Part shown: positions 7,254 to 8,597 of the stretch, one piece after another
How the letters are laid out: every line of letters starts with the position of its first letter
Numbering within the stretch: position 1 is the first letter of the stretch
NCBI GenBank assembly: GCA_034434335.1
Contig: DAOTZS010000041.1
Coordinates: 1-8,597 of the forward strand
Origin: DAOTZS01 sp034434335
GTDB lineage: Bacteria > Chloroflexota > Anaerolineae > CG2-30-64-16
Direction: 5' to 3'
Length of the DNA stretch: 8,597 nucleotides
Program-made: the position numbers and the translations under genes
Notes under the pieces: generated by a model
What the model was told of the DNA's origin: nothing
Seen by the model: the letters and a program-made list of their open reading frames with translations, nothing else
The model's database searches: none

Positions 7254-8597
7254 TCACGGGCCCCAGGCCAGGCGCTCCTCCACCCAGCCTCGTGAAGCGT
7301 AGACGGGCTCGCCCCGCACACGACCGTCAAGGGGGCCGGGCAGCGTAAAGAGCCTGCGTTGCCCGGCCCCATCCACATCCATGGCCCAGATACCCCAGGT
7401 GCCATCCCGGTCGGAGGCAAAGGCAATGGTGCTGCCATCCGGCGACCAGGTGGGCAGGCCATCGTTGGCGCTGTTATTGGTCAGGCGTGCCAGGCTGCTG
7501 CCATCTGGCCTGACCCGGTAAATCTCCCAGTTCCCGTCCCGTCGCGACATGAAGGCGATCCACTCCCCTCCGGGCGTTGAGCTGGGTGCCGTGGCCCACT
7601 CATCTGCCACGATCAGCCGATAGCCCGACCCATCCCCGTTGACGATCGCCAGCCCACTGTCTGGCCACACCGACCGATATAGGATGGTGCCGTCGGCCCG
7701 CCATGAGGGATACTCCCCGAAGAGAGACACACCTCCTGGCCGCATGGCCCAGTCCTCCTCCGCATAGGCATTGACCTGGTACAGCCGCGGCTGGCGGTCA
7801 GACTCCCGCCGCGAGAAGAAGACCAGGGTCTGCCCGTCGGGCGACCAGGAGGGCAGTCCATCCTCCAGGTAGTGGCTGCGCCGGCGGAGATTGCTGCCAT
7901 CCATGCCCATCACCGCGATGCCCCGTTCGTCACTCTTCCAGTAGCGGAAGGCAAGTTGTCGGCCGTCGGGGCTGAGGGCAGGCTGGCTGGCCGCGCCGAT
8001 CAGCCAGCGCAGTTCCGTGCCATCGAGCCGCGCCTGATACAGATCGTATGTGCCGCGGTCGGGGGCATAGACGGGGAAGACCAGGTGGCCGGCGGTGGAG
8101 ATGGCCGGCCGACGGGTGGGCGAGGGAGTGGGGCGGGGCGTGGTAGTGGGCTGGGAGGTTTCTGTGGGCGTGGGGGTGGACGTGAGGGTGGCGGTCGCCG
8201 TGGGAGCCGGCAGAGGGACCTCGGTCGGTGGGGTTCCCGAAACGCCGGCAAGGCCAGCCTGTGCGCTGCCGGGTGCCGCGGCGTAGACGCGCAGGTTGTC
8301 AAAGGCGACTTTGAGAGGGCCTGCCTCCCCGGCCGGAGCCACCAGCAGGCCTACCCTCCCGCTCTCAAAGGCCGTGTCATAGGGTGTCGTCAGATAGTGG
8401 CCGTTGAGGTAGAGCGAGAAGCGGGGGCCAAAACAGACCACTCGCAGGTGCGCGGTCGGGCCGGCTGGCCTGGCCAGGGGTTCTAACTGCCCCTGGGCCA
8501 GGGGATGCCAGCGGCCGTTCTGCACTACACCGGCCACGTATCCCCCTTGACGGTTCACCTGGAAGTAATAGAAATCGCCATCGGTTACCTGCCGAAA
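7254..8597 (-). CDS. LamG/DUF1080-like domain plus TolB-type PD40 beta-propeller protein (N-terminus outside window)
   Basis: The frame is open to the right edge, so the start lies beyond it; a GTG at 8558 falls inside a domain and is not the start. The 447 visible residues run as follows. First comes a beta-sandwich of LamG/DUF1080 type (YYFQVNRQGGY, FSLYLNGHYL, FESGRVGLLV and VAFDNLRVY). Next is a Thr/Pro-rich linker (8106-8234). Last is a propeller with repeated PD40 motifs: SPDG at about 7962-7973, 7833-7844 and 7434-7445, with degenerate copies RADG (about 7689-7700) and TPGG (about 7566-7577). The last blades have the classical IYRVRPDGSSLARLT pattern. Such proteins are usually exported or surface-anchored; the missing N-terminus should carry a signal or membrane anchor. 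The function is unknown; ligand or glycan binding is possible. Confidence 0.87.
   Translation of the reverse strand, partial: FRQVTDGDFYYFQVNRQGGYVAGVVQNGRWHPLAQGQLEPLARPAGPTAHLRVVCFGPRFSLYLNGHYLTTPYDTAFESGRVGLLVAPAGEAGPLKVAFDNLRVYAAAPGSAQAGLAGVSGTPPTEVPLPAPTATATLTSTPTPTETSQPTTTPRPTPSPTRRPAISTAGHLVFPVYAPDRGTYDLYQARLDGTELRWLIGAASQPALSPDGRQLAFRYWKSDERGIAVMGMDGSNLRRRSHYLEDGLPSWSPDGQTLVFFSRRESDRQPRLYQVNAYAEEDWAMRPGGVSLFGEYPSWRADGTILYRSVWPDSGLAIVNGDGSGYRLIVADEWATAPSSTPGGEWIAFMSRRDGNWEIYRVRPDGSSLARLTNNSANDGLPTWSPDGSTIAFASDRDGTWGIWAMDVDGAGQRRLFTLPGPLDGRVRGEPVYASRGWVEERLAWGP
8106..8234 (-). repeat. low-complexity Thr/Pro-rich linker coding segment
   Basis: This segment encodes about 43 residues dominated by Thr and Pro (for example PTATATLTSTPTPTETS), joining the beta-sandwich to the propeller. 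On the + strand it is G-rich. GGG-T-GGG-CGA-GGG-AGT-GGGG at 8114-8133 fits a G-quadruplex pattern on the template strand of the gene. Confidence 0.8.

Noticed and set aside
7872..8486. 204-codon open frame on the + strand, Gly/Arg-rich
   Set aside because: It is the complement of the propeller protein and its Thr/Pro linker; the Gly richness is the mirror of Thr/Pro codons.

Overview
The window is GC-rich bacterial DNA. It reads as part of a Chloroflexota-type genome (Anaerolineae/Caldilineae-like). That is an inference from the Thr/Pro-rich linker in a TolB-like surface protein, the Tat-type sugar-binding lipoprotein with a Pro/Ala-rich linker, and the gene families present. No rRNA or other marker gene confirms it. 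I see no tRNA, rRNA, CRISPR array, transposase or phage gene.

Positions 2-6211 hold six genes on the + strand that look like one sugar-uptake and sugar-degradation operon. They are a LacI-family regulator (cut off at the left edge), a Tat/lipobox solute-binding protein, two CUT1-type ABC permeases (MalF/UgpA-like and MalG/UgpE-like), a cytoplasmic clan GH-A glycosidase with GH17-like active-site motifs, and a small cysteine-containing flavodoxin-fold oxidoreductase. The regulator would sense the sugar. The lipoprotein would capture an oligosaccharide outside the membrane and the permease pair would import it. The glycosidase, which has no signal peptide, would cut it inside the cell. There is no ATP-binding subunit in the window, so a shared MsiK/MalK-type ATPase encoded elsewhere is likely. 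A perfect 15-bp-stem hairpin lies between the binding-protein gene and the first permease gene, where it could set different expression levels for the two.

A rho-independent terminator at 6336-6367 closes this operon. It is followed by an extended -10 promoter, a structured leader of about 125 nt, and a separate gene for a cytidylate-kinase-like P-loop protein (6538-7212).

On the - strand, converging on the kinase gene with a 41-bp gap, is the C-terminal part of a large protein (7254-8597, cut by the right edge). It has a LamG/DUF1080-like beta-sandwich, a Thr/Pro-rich linker and a PD40/TolB-type beta-propeller.

The most interesting points are the GH17-like enzyme tied to an uptake operon, the doubly palindromic intra-operon hairpin, the unusual leader regions before the binding-protein gene and the kinase gene, and the domain combination of the propeller protein.
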